Positions 1 to 10,000 of a stretch of DNA of 62,181 bases are shown piece by piece. The position numbers were made by a program, and so were the translations under genes. Each line of letters begins with the position of its first letter. Positions within the stretch are counted from its first letter, which is position 1. The notes beneath the pieces were generated by a model that saw only the letters and a program-made list of their open reading frames with translations, was not told the origin of the DNA and made no database searches. Source of the stretch: Candidatus Sulfotelmatobacter sp. (lineage in GTDB: Bacteria > Acidobacteriota > Terriglobia > Terriglobales > Acidobacteriaceae); contig JASHNU010000014.1 of assembly GCA_030041475.1 (NCBI GenBank), forward strand, positions 1 through 62,181, given 5' to 3'.

Positions 1-1340
1 GGATTCGTGAAGTTGGTCTGGATGGTGGGGAACGTCGTGCCGTCGGTCCACAAGGGAACCGGATACTGCTCTTGCCAGGAGTCGTGAATGTAGCGGAAAC
101 TGGCGCGGACTTTGTCGCTGATGTTCTGGTCGACTCGGAACAGTTCCTGACGCCAATTCATAGGCAGGCTAGGTGGGTTGTACCACTCGTTCGTGCCGAT
201 GTTTGGCGTGGGAATCATTGCCAGCAGAGCAGGAACGATGGGCCCCGGCGTTATGGGAACCTGGTTATTCATAAAAGGTAGACCCGTGGCGGGGTCAATG
301 GGGCATGCCGGCCCCGGACACACGTCGTTGAAGTTCCCCGTGCGCTCGGCCATGGTTGGCACGGGAGTGGTGGAGAAGAAGCTGGAAGCGGGCGTCACCT
401 CGCGCCGCCACTCTTCGGACCAGAAAAAAAATGTTTTCTGCTTGTTGGCGTTGTAGTGATTGGGAATGTAGACGGGTCCGCCGATAGTAAATCCGAAATC
501 GTTCTTGTGGTAGGGTGGAACTTCAGTTTGAAATTCGGGAGTGGCGTTGAACGCTGTGTTGCGTAGAAATTCGTAAGCATCCCCGTGGAACGCGTTAGTG
601 CCAGACTTGGTCTCAACCTCGACGGTGCCAGAGCCGTTTTTTCCATACTGTGCCCCGAAGTTCGAGGTGAGCACCTTGACTTCGGCGATGGCGTCGATGC
701 TGGGATAGACATTCAATGTTTGATTACTGCCGTTGTCGAGAGCGTCGCCGCCGTCAATTTCGAAGTTGTTATACTCTGTGCGGCCACCGTTGATACTGAA
801 AGCCACAGTGGAAGCGCCGGGCTCGCCCTCATCCGCCCCGGATTGATCGGTCACTCCGGGGGACAGAGCCACCAATTGCGTGAAGTCGCGGCCGTTGAGC
901 TCCAATTGCGTGACCTCCTTGCCGCTGACAGTATTGCCTAGGTCGGAGGATTCCGTTTGCACCTGAGCCACTTCCGAGCCCTGGACGACGATTTCGGTAG
1001 CCACAGTGCCGACTAGAAGGGTCACATTCACACGAGCTTTGTCCGCAACTCGCAAAACTATGGTCTTAGCTTCGTATTTCTTGAAGCCCTCGGCTATGAC
1101 GGCGAGGTCATACGCGCCGATGGGCAAGGAGGCGAACAGATAATCACCGCTGCTGTTGGTCGCGCCGGTGCGACTGACGCCGTGCTCAGGATTGGTGATG
1201 GTCACGTGGGCGCCGGCCACAGCCGCACCGCTGGGATCGGTGACCGTGCCCGTGATGGAGGCCGTATCCTGCCCCCAGGCGGCTGCGCTACACGTCACGG
1301 TCAACAATGCCATTCGCAACAGAACACGACGAAATTTCAT
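1..1340 (-). CDS. TonB-dependent receptor, Oar-like (3' part outside window)
   Basis: The reading frame is open from an ATG at 1340 (minus strand) to the window edge, giving about 446 codons of the N-terminal half of an outer-membrane transporter. A signal peptide covers roughly residues 1-23 (basic start, hydrophobic core, ending AWGQ). A carboxypeptidase-regulatory-like beta-sandwich follows (GTVTDPSGAAVAGAHVTI), then a TonB plug domain with LNGRDFTQLVALSPGV and INGGRTEYNNFEIDG. This order is typical of the Oar-like receptors that are expanded in Acidobacteriota; they take up large substrates such as glycans or peptides, but the substrate cannot be read here. The C-terminal barrel lies outside the window. 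A LacI regulator gene sits just upstream on the same strand and is the obvious candidate controller. Confidence 0.9.
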   Translation of the reverse strand, partial: MKFRRVLLRMALLTVTCSAAAWGQDTASITGTVTDPSGAAVAGAHVTITNPEHGVSRTGATNSSGDYLFASLPIGAYDLAVIAEGFKKYEAKTIVLRVADKARVNVTLLVGTVATEIVVQGSEVAQVQTESSDLGNTVSGKEVTQLELNGRDFTQLVALSPGVTDQSGADEGEPGASTVAFSINGGRTEYNNFEIDGGDALDNGSNQTLNVYPSIDAIAEVKVLTSNFGAQYGKNGSGTVEVETKSGTNAFHGDAYEFLRNTAFNATPEFQTEVPPYHKNDFGFTIGGPVYIPNHYNANKQKTFFFWSEEWRREVTPASSFFSTTPVPTMAERTGNFNDVCPGPACPIDPATGLPFMNNQVPITPGPIVPALLAMIPTPNIGTNEWYNPPSLPMNWRQELFRVDQNISDKVRASFRYIHDSWQEQYPVPLWTDGTTFPTIQTNFTN

Positions 1341-1540
1341 GGTCACCCTTCTCTCCTTAGGGCGAAAGACACTACTGCCCCTTCCCTCGCCATAACCGAA
1401 GCTTCACCCGAGCGTCGTGGCTCGGCGCATTCTTGCAAAACGGACAAACTGTGTTTCGGATAAGACCCCAGACGAGTTATTAAATCGTATGAATAGTGCT
1501 TTTTTACTATGCCTTCTGTCAAGGAAAAAAGCTTGACGAA

Positions 1541-1552
1541 GCAAACATTTGC
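1541..1552. promoter_or_regulatory. Candidate LacI-family operator
   Basis: GCAAACATTTGC is a palindrome with perfect 5-bp arms (GCAAA / TTTGC) and differs at one central base from the PurR-type core GCAAACGTTTGC recognised by many LacI-family proteins. It lies between the LacI gene and the TonB receptor gene, about 200 bp upstream of the receptor start. On the minus strand a perfect TTGACA (1522 to 1517) follows 18 bp downstream, but no good -10 lies at 17 bp from it (TATTCA is 21 bp away), so the exact promoter is uncertain. Confidence 0.45.
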
Positions 1553-1608
1553 ACCGAAATTGGCGTTTAGGCCCAGCCCGGCAAACTGCGACGCCTGGCC
1601 TAAGGCGT

Positions 1609-2658
1609 CTACAGCGGACTGCGCGTGGACTCCCGGACCACCAACTCGGGAGCCACCTTACGGTGGACAGCAGCGCCGATCTCGCGCTTTTCCACCACCG
1701 CGTTGATGCCATCCACAACAATGCCCACGGCCGATGCGCCCATCGCCGCCATGGGCTGGCGCACGGTCGTCAACGAAGGCGTGTATAGCGCCGATGTGGC
1801 CACATCATCGAAACCAATCACCGAGCACTGCTCGGGCACGCGAATGCCGGAGCGGGCCAGGGCGTGGATGGCGCCGAACGCACTCATGTCGTCGAAGGCC
1901 AGCAGCGCAGTAAACGGACGCTTCTGCCGGATCAGATCCTCCGTCAACTTCTGACCGGCTTCAAAACTGGAAATGGGGTCACGCGACTCGGGCAGATCGG
2001 CAACCATACGAGGATCAATTTCGAGCTTGCAGGAATGCGCGCAGTTGCGGATGCCGCGCCAGCGCGGCAAGCTGTCGGTGAGCGCCTTGGGTCCACGAAT
2101 AAAGGCGATTTTGCGGTGGCCGAGGGAATGCAGATGTTCGAGTGCGAGGGAGCCGCCGACTTCGTTATCAACGATAACGGAACTGATGGAGTCGGTGTCG
2201 AGTTCGCATCCGATCATCGCGGTCGGTATGCTGCTCTTCTCCAGGTCGCCGAGCAGATTGATGTCGAGGAACAGCCAGTTGGCGAGCACGATGAGGCCCT
2301 CGATACGGCGGTCGAGCAGCATCTCGAGATAGCGCTCGAAGCGGCTACGCTCGTTGTGCACGTCGGTGAGAATGGGAAGATACGAAGCCTGGTAGAGAGT
2401 ATTCTCGATGCCGCGCAGGACCAGGGTGCAGTAGGGGTCCGTCATGTCGAACACCATGACGCCTACGGTGTGACTGCGCTTGCTGCGCAGCGAGCGGGCA
2501 AACTGGTTGGGCCGGTAGCCGAGCCGTTCCGCGGCGCGTTCGATTTTCTTTTTCGTTTTGACGGGAATGTAGCGGGAGAGCGGAGCATTATTCAAAACGA
2601 TCGACACTGTAGTCGACGAGAAGCCGCTCTGCTTCGCCACGTCGCGAATGGTTACCAT
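1609..2658 (-). CDS. LacI family transcriptional regulator
   Basis: A full-length 349-residue LacI/GalR regulator. Residues 1-25 form the helix-turn-helix (MVTIRDVAKQSGFSSTTVS), followed by the hinge helix region (LGYRPNQFARSLRSKRS, about residues 46-62) and a periplasmic-binding-protein-like effector domain to the end (GVMVFDMTDPYCTLVLRGIE; LLAFDDMSAFGAIHALARSGIRVPEQCSVIGFDD). It binds DNA as a dimer and releases or binds on sensing a small ligand, often a sugar or nucleobase; the ligand is not deducible. It lies upstream of the TonB receptor on the same strand and diverges from the TPR gene, and the PurR-like palindrome just beyond its 3' end suggests that it controls the receptor. Confidence 0.92.
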   Translation of the reverse strand: MVTIRDVAKQSGFSSTTVSIVLNNAPLSRYIPVKTKKKIERAAERLGYRPNQFARSLRSKRSHTVGVMVFDMTDPYCTLVLRGIENTLYQASYLPILTDVHNERSRFERYLEMLLDRRIEGLIVLANWLFLDINLLGDLEKSSIPTAMIGCELDTDSISSVIVDNEVGGSLALEHLHSLGHRKIAFIRGPKALTDSLPRWRGIRNCAHSCKLEIDPRMVADLPESRDPISSFEAGQKLTEDLIRQKRPFTALLAFDDMSAFGAIHALARSGIRVPEQCSVIGFDDVATSALYTPSLTTVRQPMAAMGASAVGIVVDGINAVVEKREIGAAVHRKVAPELVVRESTRSPL

Positions 2659-2779
2659 CGAAAGCCAGCGCCGGATGAGCCAACCGCGGCCGGTACCGGC
2701 GAATCTCTCCTTTAAGCGTCAGCCTCGCGCTTGAATTCGGAGCAGGCGCTGGCGGACACTACAGCAGAGAGTACAACGA

Positions 2780-4027
2780 GTGTCAAGCGAACGAATTTTA
2801 TCGCGATGGTTCGTTTCACTGTTTCTCGTGGCAGGCACAATGATTCTCTCGCCGGGCCAGTCTCCCTCCACTGGAGGGCCAAATGGCGCGACTGGCAGGC
2901 CTTCCAGGACGGCGGTGAATCAGGGATCCGCCGATCCGGCGCAACTTTTTCAACGCGGTCAGGATGCCCTGTCGCGCGGACGGTTGGACGAAGCTGAGCA
3001 TGACTTCCGAGCTGTGCTGCACATCGATCCGCAGTCGGGCGGGGCGTACGCAAACCTGGGTGTGGTTTACATGCGGCGCAAGCAGTGGGACAAGGCGCTG
3101 GTGGCGCTCGAAAAAGCTGAGCGCCTGATGCCGCAGGTCGCTGGAATCCGGCTCAATATTGGGCTGGCTTATTATCGGCAGAATGAGTTCCTTAAGGCGA
3201 TTCCGCCGTTCCAGTCGGTGGTGCACGACCAACCGGACGCGCTGCAGCCACGATACTTGTTGGGACTGTGTTACTTCTTTGCGGAGCGCTGGGCCGATGC
3301 TTCCACGACGCTGGAGCCGCTATGGGAGCAGGAATCAGGACAGCTGGCATATTTGTACGTATTGTCGAATGCGGCGCATCGCGCCGGGAAGAAAGATCTC
3401 GATGAACGGGCGGCGACCCAACTCATCAAGCTCGGTAGCGGCTCGCCGGAATATCACCTGTTTGTGGGTAAGTATTACTTGAACCTCGAGCAGTACGACA
3501 TGGCTCTAACAGAGTTTCAGGCCGCAGCCGAGGCAAATCCCGGCCTGCCATTTGTGCATTTCAATCTGGGCCTGACTTACTTGAAGCGGCAGGAATACGA
3601 GCAGGCGCGCGACGAGTTTCTGAAGGACACCGCCGTGGAGCCGGACCTCGGACTCGATTATGACGAGTTGGGTGATGTCTATTCGCTGTTACAGGACGAT
3701 AACAATGCGGAAAAGAGTTATCACGCGGCCCTGCAACGCAATGCCCACCTGGTGAATTCGCAAGTGGGGCTGGCGAAGATTTACGAACGGGAGGAAAAAT
3801 ATGCGGCCGCGCTCGCTGCCGCCGACGCCGCGATAAGACTTGATTCCACGCGCACTGGCATTCATTACTTGCGCGGGCAGGCGCTCATTCATCTTGGGCG
3901 CAAAGAAGAAGGAAGGAAAGAACTGGAAGCGGCCGTGCGCATGGACAACGAGCGCCGGGCCGAGCGCCAGAAGCAAATGGAGACCGGGATAGTGCCGTCG
4001 CCTGAGCTTTTGCAGGAGCCGCAGTGA
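2780..4027 (+). CDS. TPR-repeat protein, exported
   Basis: A 415-residue protein with a GTG start at 2780. A hydrophobic N-terminal segment (RWFVSLFLVAGTMILSPGQS) looks like a signal peptide or anchor. From about residue 50 to 390 there are roughly nine tetratricopeptide repeats, recognisable from lines such as AYANLGVVYMRRKQWDKALVAL and VHFNLGLTYLKRQEYEQARDEF. TPR solenoids are protein-interaction scaffolds; the partner is unknown. It is followed 69 bp later by the AsmA-family gene on the same strand, so the two may form an envelope-related unit. It diverges from the LacI gene. Confidence 0.85.
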   Translation: MSSERILSRWFVSLFLVAGTMILSPGQSPSTGGPNGATGRPSRTAVNQGSADPAQLFQRGQDALSRGRLDEAEHDFRAVLHIDPQSGGAYANLGVVYMRRKQWDKALVALEKAERLMPQVAGIRLNIGLAYYRQNEFLKAIPPFQSVVHDQPDALQPRYLLGLCYFFAERWADASTTLEPLWEQESGQLAYLYVLSNAAHRAGKKDLDERAATQLIKLGSGSPEYHLFVGKYYLNLEQYDMALTEFQAAAEANPGLPFVHFNLGLTYLKRQEYEQARDEFLKDTAVEPDLGLDYDELGDVYSLLQDDNNAEKSYHAALQRNAHLVNSQVGLAKIYEREEKYAAALAAADAAIRLDSTRTGIHYLRGQALIHLGRKEEGRKELEAAVRMDNERRAERQKQMETGIVPSPELLQEPQ

Positions 4028-4096
4028 TACACTTGCGGCAAATCAACTTTCTCCGCGACCGGCAACTCTCGCAATCTTCAGCAGGAGGCACAAATC

Positions 4097-5719
4097 ATGA
4101 AACGATCTCTGAAAGTCATAGCCATTGTCATCGGCATTCTGCTTGTCGTCGTGATTGCGATTCCGTTCTTGATCGACGTGAACACATTTCGGCCAAAGAT
4201 CGAGTCGGAACTGACCGATGCTCTGGGCAGGCAAGTCAAGGTGGGAAATCTTTCGCTGTCGCTGCTTTCCGGTGCAGTATCAGCGGATGATATCTCTATT
4301 TCCGACGACTCTAAGTTCAGCGCGAGTCCGTTCGTGCAGGCGAAGTCATTCAAGGTCGGGGTAGAGATGATTCCTCTGATTTTTTCCAAGACGCTGAACG
4401 TGACCGAATTGACGTTGAATCAGCCTGAGATCAGCCTGGTGAAATCTGAGGACGGGGAAACGTGGAATTTTTCGAGTTTGGGCGGGAAGAGCTCGGCGCC
4501 AGCGGCTGCAACAGAAACAAAGCCCGCGACCACGACAGCGGCCGAGCAAAAGCCGCCTGCGACAGGAAGCACGGCATCGAGCGGAAACCCGAACTTGTCG
4601 GTGGTAAAGTTGAATGTCAAAGATGGACGACTCACGGTGTCGCGTGCTGGAAAGTCTGAAAAGTCAAGGGTGTACGATAAGGTTACTATCGAAGTAACTA
4701 ACCTCAATTTCACTTCGTCCTTCCCTTTCAAAATGACGGCGGACCTTCCCGGCGGAGGCAGCCTGAATCTCGGCGGCAAAGCGGGACCTATCGATGCCAA
4801 CAACGCTGCGCTTACTCCGCTGGACGCCAAAGTTTCCTTGCAAAAGATGAATCTGGCCGAGTCGGGCTTTATTGATCCAGCCTCGGGCATCGCTGGTATT
4901 GCGGATTTCGATGGAACGGTTACGTCCGACGGACATGAGGCCAAAACCAATGGCACGCTGAAGGCCGCGAATCTCAAGGTCGCAGAGAAGGGTTCACCCG
5001 CCGGCAAAGCAGTCGAAGTGACCTACACCATGAACCATGATCTTGTGAAGCAGGTGGGCACGATCAGCCAGTGCGACATTGCCATGGGCAAGGCAGTTTC
5101 CCACGTGACCGGGACCTATGACGCGCATGGCACGGTCACGGCGGTTAACCTGAAACTGAACGGCGAGGGCATGCCTGTGGACGATCTGGAGGCGATGCTG
5201 CCGGCGCTTGGAGTTGTATTACCTCCTAAGTCAACGCTAAAAGGCGGCGACCTCAACGTGAACCTCACCATCGTGGGTCCGGTTGACAAATTAGTTACGA
5301 CGGGCAGTATCCGGATGGAAAACTCGGCACTCGCGAACTTCGACCTCGGTTCCAAACTCTCGTCCATCTCGGCGCTCGCCGGCAAGAAGACCGGGAACGA
5401 TACGACGATCAAGAATTTCAGTTCTGACATAAAGGTTGCGCCCGAGGGTACGCAAGCCAGCAACATCAATCTGGACGTGCCGTCGATCGGAGTGATGACC
5501 GGAGGAGGCACGGTGAGTCCGGCGAACGAACTCGCCTTCAAGATGACGGCTACTTTGGGCGGGCTTGGGATTCCGTTTTCAGTTCAGGGAACGACGTCCG
5601 ATCCCAAGTTCGTTCCGGACGTGAAGGGCATGGCCACCGGTATGCTGAAAGGCCTCACCAAGGGGAGTCAGAATCCGGTGAGCGGATTGACCGGACTGTT
5701 CAAGAAGAAGCCGCAGTAG
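4097..5719 (+). CDS. AsmA family protein
   Basis: A 540-residue protein with a strong Shine-Dalgarno (AGGAGG, 8 bp before ATG). Residues 7-27 are a single N-terminal membrane anchor (IAIVIGILLVVVIAIPFLI), followed by the AsmA signature (DVNTFRPKIESELTDALGRQVKVGNLSLSLL is the typical lead-in, residues 27-57). A low-complexity Ala/Thr/Lys linker near residues 132-160 separates it from the C-terminal AsmA_2-like beta-rich part. AsmA-like proteins are inner-membrane anchored periplasmic bridges linked to lipid transport and outer-membrane assembly; that role is inferred from the family. It shares its strand with the TPR gene upstream and converges on the LhgO gene. Confidence 0.88.
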   Translation: MKRSLKVIAIVIGILLVVVIAIPFLIDVNTFRPKIESELTDALGRQVKVGNLSLSLLSGAVSADDISISDDSKFSASPFVQAKSFKVGVEMIPLIFSKTLNVTELTLNQPEISLVKSEDGETWNFSSLGGKSSAPAAATETKPATTTAAEQKPPATGSTASSGNPNLSVVKLNVKDGRLTVSRAGKSEKSRVYDKVTIEVTNLNFTSSFPFKMTADLPGGGSLNLGGKAGPIDANNAALTPLDAKVSLQKMNLAESGFIDPASGIAGIADFDGTVTSDGHEAKTNGTLKAANLKVAEKGSPAGKAVEVTYTMNHDLVKQVGTISQCDIAMGKAVSHVTGTYDAHGTVTAVNLKLNGEGMPVDDLEAMLPALGVVLPPKSTLKGGDLNVNLTIVGPVDKLVTTGSIRMENSALANFDLGSKLSSISALAGKKTGNDTTIKNFSSDIKVAPEGTQASNINLDVPSIGVMTGGGTVSPANELAFKMTATLGGLGIPFSVQGTTSDPKFVPDVKGMATGMLKGLTKGSQNPVSGLTGLFKKKPQ

Positions 5720-5756
5720 CGGATGCGACTGCCTCAGAAGTCAGGAGAAGCGGCGG

Positions 5757-6971
5757 TCAGGAGAAACCTAAATCTCTGGCGGCGATGTCGACAATCGCTT
5801 TGCCGATGGTGAGCGAGGCTGTGGCAGCCGGTGACGGAACGTTGAGCACGTGGAGAATCCTGCCGGAAGGAACAAACTGAAAATCGTCGACCAAAGAACC
5901 GTCAGGCTTGAGGGCTTGGGCACGCACCCCCGCGCCGCCGGGAACGAGATCGCTCTCGCGCACGTCAGGAAGCAGGCGCTGCAAGGCGCGCACAAATGCC
6001 GATTTCGACAAAGAACGATGCCACTCGCCGAGCCCGTTGCGCCAGTGCTCGAGTGCCATGCGCCAGAAACCCGCGAAAGCCAGAGATGAAGCCAGGTCAC
6101 CAAGACTGATGTTGGAGTGACGGTAGCCTTCGCGGGCAAAGGCGAGAACGGCGTTCGGCCCGGCATCCACCTTGCCGGTGATGCGGCGCGTGAAGTGCAC
6201 TCCGAGGAATGGAAAGCGCGGGTCGGGTACTGGATAGATGAGGGCGCGTACCAGGGAAGCACGCTCGGGTTTCAAATCGTAGTATTCGCCTCGGAACGGG
6301 ACGATCATGAGGCCCGGGTCGTCGCCGGCCATGCGGCTGATGCGGTCGCTGAAAAGTCCGGCGCAATTGATGAGCGCGGTTGAGGAGAACGCTCCGCGAG
6401 AAGTCTCCACTGCGATTTCTGTGGTTGAGCGCTGAATGGCGGTGACGCGTGCAGAGGTGAGGACCGTTCCGCCGCGCGCTGCAATCAGCTGGGTGTACTT
6501 CTCGCAAACCAAGGTGTAATCGGTCACGCCTGTGGCCGGTACAACTAAAGCCTGCACTCCGATGGCGTAAGGTTCAATCTCGCGCAATTCTTCGGGCCTA
6601 ATGAGGCGCAGGCCGGCAATTCCGTTGGCCTCGCCGCGCCGGCGCAATTCCTCGAGGCGCGGAAGTTCGGCGATATCGGTGGCGACAATGACTTTGCCGC
6701 AAACCTTGTGGGCGATGCCGTGCTCGCGGCAAAACTCCACCATGGCCGCGGCGCCGGTGACGCACAGGCGCGCCTTCAGAGATCCGGGCCTGTAGTAGAC
6801 GCCGGAGTGAATGACGCCGCTGTTGTGGCCGCTCTGATGGCGAGCAACACCGTCTTCCTTCTCTAAAACCAACAACTTTAGGCGCGGGAAGCGGCGCGTG
6901 ATTTCGAGCGCGACTCCAAGGCCGACCACGCCCGCGCCGATGATGGTTACGTCGTAATGAGAATCCGTCAT
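5757..6971 (-). CDS. lhgO: L-2-hydroxyglutarate oxidase (FAD-dependent)
   Basis: A 404-residue DAO-fold flavoprotein. The FAD dinucleotide motif is at residues 10-16 (GAGVVGLGVA context), and the segment HQSGHNSGVIHSGVYY is characteristic of LhgO. The C-terminal GGAGVRAQ and HVLNVPSPAATASLTIG close the FAD site. The family oxidises L-2-hydroxyglutarate to 2-oxoglutarate, removing a side product of central metabolism and feeding electrons to the quinone pool. The length fits the family. It lies 61 bp downstream of the giant propeller gene on the same strand, but that gene gives no functional link. Confidence 0.9.
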   Translation of the reverse strand: MTDSHYDVTIIGAGVVGLGVALEITRRFPRLKLLVLEKEDGVARHQSGHNSGVIHSGVYYRPGSLKARLCVTGAAAMVEFCREHGIAHKVCGKVIVATDIAELPRLEELRRRGEANGIAGLRLIRPEELREIEPYAIGVQALVVPATGVTDYTLVCEKYTQLIAARGGTVLTSARVTAIQRSTTEIAVETSRGAFSSTALINCAGLFSDRISRMAGDDPGLMIVPFRGEYYDLKPERASLVRALIYPVPDPRFPFLGVHFTRRITGKVDAGPNAVLAFAREGYRHSNISLGDLASSLAFAGFWRMALEHWRNGLGEWHRSLSKSAFVRALQRLLPDVRESDLVPGGAGVRAQALKPDGSLVDDFQFVPSGRILHVLNVPSPAATASLTIGKAIVDIAARDLGFS

Positions 6972-7032
6972 CTAACCGGAAAAAGTGCGGACTTCCGTTG
7001 CAGCCGCATTTGCATCCTGTGCAAGCAACGAC

Positions 7033-10000
7033 CTAGTTTACGACGAGCGTGACTTGTGTGCTTTGGCCCGCGTCGGCGGGAGTTCCCGGAGCAGTTCCGG
7101 TCACGGTGATCGTGTAGGCCGTTCCGCCGTCTGAGGTTGTAACACTGATGGGAACGCTCTGCGCGGAAACTCCCGCGGAATCGCCGGCGGCGACGGAGAA
7201 ACTGTAGGTCGTTGAGGCCGACAGTCCGGTGACGTTGTAAGTCGTGCCTGTCGCCGTGGCGATCGACGAACCGTCCTGATAGACGGGATATCCGAGGACA
7301 GAGCATCCTGCGGTCGTCGTGGAAGGACCCCAGCTCAAGGTGGTGCCCGTGCTGGTTGTGGACGACGCTACCAGCCCACTCGGAATGCCCGGCGTCGACG
7401 AACAATTCCCGCCACCGCCTCCGCCACCGCTGCTGACGCCTCCGCACGATGGCAAGTAGAGCGCGAATGCCAGGAGACCCAGCAGTGCAAGAGAAGACAG
7501 AGGTTTTCTCGAGCGTCGGCCTTTCCCCTTGGCCCATCCAATGACGATTGCCGGCAGGAGCAGTCCAAGAGAATAGAAGAGAACGTTGCTGCGGGAGGCC
7601 CGATGCGAGTTGGCGGTCGTGGAAATATTCATCACAACATCGACCGCAGAACTGCCGGGTGTGACTGGAGTCGAGGGGGCGAACAGGCATTGCGCACCCG
7701 GGGGCAGCCCGGAGCACGACAAAGTCACCGGCGAATTGAAGGCCGAGCCGACAGGCTGAACCGTCAGGTTGTAGGGGCCGGAGGTCTGTCCCGCGTTCAC
7801 CGTCTGGCTCGACGTGGAAGAGGTGACGAGAAAATCCGGCGACACGGTAAAGGCGATGGTGAAATTGTGACTGGGCTCTCCGGTCGAATCCTTCGTGCTG
7901 ACGCTAACGTTGTAATTGCCGTTTGCGGCATTGTTTGGAATGTTGATGGTGACAGTGAGACTCGCTGTACCGCCGCTGGCCAGCGACAGTGGATTCGCCG
8001 GCGATGTCACACACTGCGCACCGGAGAGCGCGCTGGCATCGCAGGTAGCATTGATTTTGCCTGTGTAGAGATCGAGCGACGTGAAGGTGAGATTGGCTAC
8101 GCCCTGCCCGCCCGGATAGACCGCCAGAGACTGTGTCCCGGAAATGGAGTAGTCGCCCACGTGGAAAGGCACGACGACGGAGTTCGTAAGCGAGCCGGAC
8201 GTTCCAGTGATCGTGAGCGAGTAACTACCCGGGGCGAAGCTCGCTCCATTGATGACGAGGGTTGCGGTTGCCGGGAATGAATTCACAGTGGTGGGGCTCA
8301 CGCTGCAGCTGTTGGCGCCGTAGGTGGATGGGCAACTGAGCGTGACCGTGCCGCTGAAGCCGTCTTGGGCAGTGATCGAAATAGAACCACTCGTGCCGGT
8401 GCTGTCGGCGTTGACTTCGGGAAAGGCCGTCGGTTCGGTCAAGTTAAAGTTTGGATTGGTCGTGACATTCAGAGCGAATGCAGTGGACAGAGTCGCCGGG
8501 GCGCTCGCAGTCTCGGCCTGGATGGTCGCGGTGTAATTGCCGGGTACCGTGGCGGCGGGAACCGCGACGCTGGCCGTCATATTAACGGGACTGGTCGAGG
8601 TGGGATTGACTGTGGTACTGGGCGTCAATGCGCACGTCGCGTTGGCGATGCCTGGGTTGCAGGAAACGTTGACACTCTGATTGAACGATGCGGCGGCCGT
8701 GATTTGGAAACTGACCGGTGAAGACGCAGTTCCGCGCGGTACAGTCACGCTGGAGGGCGATGGCGTACTCAGCTGAAATCCGACGACGTAAAAAGTGACT
8801 GGAACGAGTTGTGTGATTTGATTGGGGTCGGAACCGACAGCCTGAATCTTGAAACTGTAATTGCCCGAAGTGGCTGCGACAGTCACGGTAAAAGGAGTGT
8901 TGCTGGCCGGAGTGAGCGTTGAGGGCGAAACGGTGCAAGTGCTGGGCGGCGGCGTCGTGCCGGCAACACAACTCAACGTCACCGAACTGGCGTAGCCGTT
9001 CAAGCTACTGGCAGTCCCGTTGAAGGTTGAGGGCTGGCCGTCAAATCCGACCAGCGGCGAATTGGAAATCGCAAGCGCGTAGTCGGGAGTGACGGCAACC
9101 GGAAACTGCCATACCCCGCGGCCATAGGTAGACGCGCGCAGCAGTTCTTCTCCATCGGAATTAAACAGGCCGAGAGCGGTGACGGCCACGTTGGGCAGGA
9201 AGCCGGATTGGCCGCTGTCCGGGTTGGGCCCTACTTCGGTCCAGTTGGCGGACGATGTGGAACTAACGAAAACGCCAACGTCGGTGCCGACATAAACCTG
9301 AGCGTTGACGGGATCGACGACCACAGCGTTCGCGGGCGAGTCGGGCAGGTTGGCGGTGAAGTCGGTCCAAGCCGCACCGAAGTTGGTGGTTTTCCAGACA
9401 TGCCCGGGGCCGCCAGTAAAGCCCATCACGGTAACGTAGGCGGTCGCGCCGGTGGCGTCGGAGGAATCGATGGCAACGCTCGAAACCGGAAACTGATTCG
9501 GATTAATGCTGCCTTGTGGGCCGTTGCCGGTCACATTGCTGAAGCTGGAAGCTCCGGCCGTGGCATTGGTCGTGACCCACACTTGACCGCCAAGGGGTGA
9601 GGAGAGCGGTCCGTCGATCGGGCCCTGTCCGCTAGTGGTGGCGTATACGACGAGCGATCCGTTCGTGTCAATGGGGCCCCCGGCGGCGATCGCACGCACG
9701 AGATTTATTTCGCTTCCCGAGCACGTTCCCGGGCCGAGCGTGTCGAAATTTGGACTCAGCACGGTGTACGTACCGCCGGTGCGAGGTCCGCGCCATATGC
9801 GGCAAGTGCCGACGATCAGGGACGACGTGGATTGCGGATCGAGGATGTACGGAAAGTAGAATGCTCCGTCGTCTCCGCCGACCGTACTGCTGGTGACAAC
9901 GAAGCTGAACGTGCTGTCGACGCAATTCACGCCGTCAGGACAGAGTTGAATGCCGAGACCGCCGGGAGGGACGTCAGGGTTGGAAGCATAAAAATTCAGC

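Noticed and set aside
1864-2715. A 283-codon plus-strand frame
   Set aside because: Antisense to the LacI gene, which has convincing motifs.
6968-7717. A 249-codon minus-strand frame that nearly abuts lhgO
   Set aside because: It is a shifted frame of the giant propeller gene's 3' end, Arg/His/Cys-rich with no domain.
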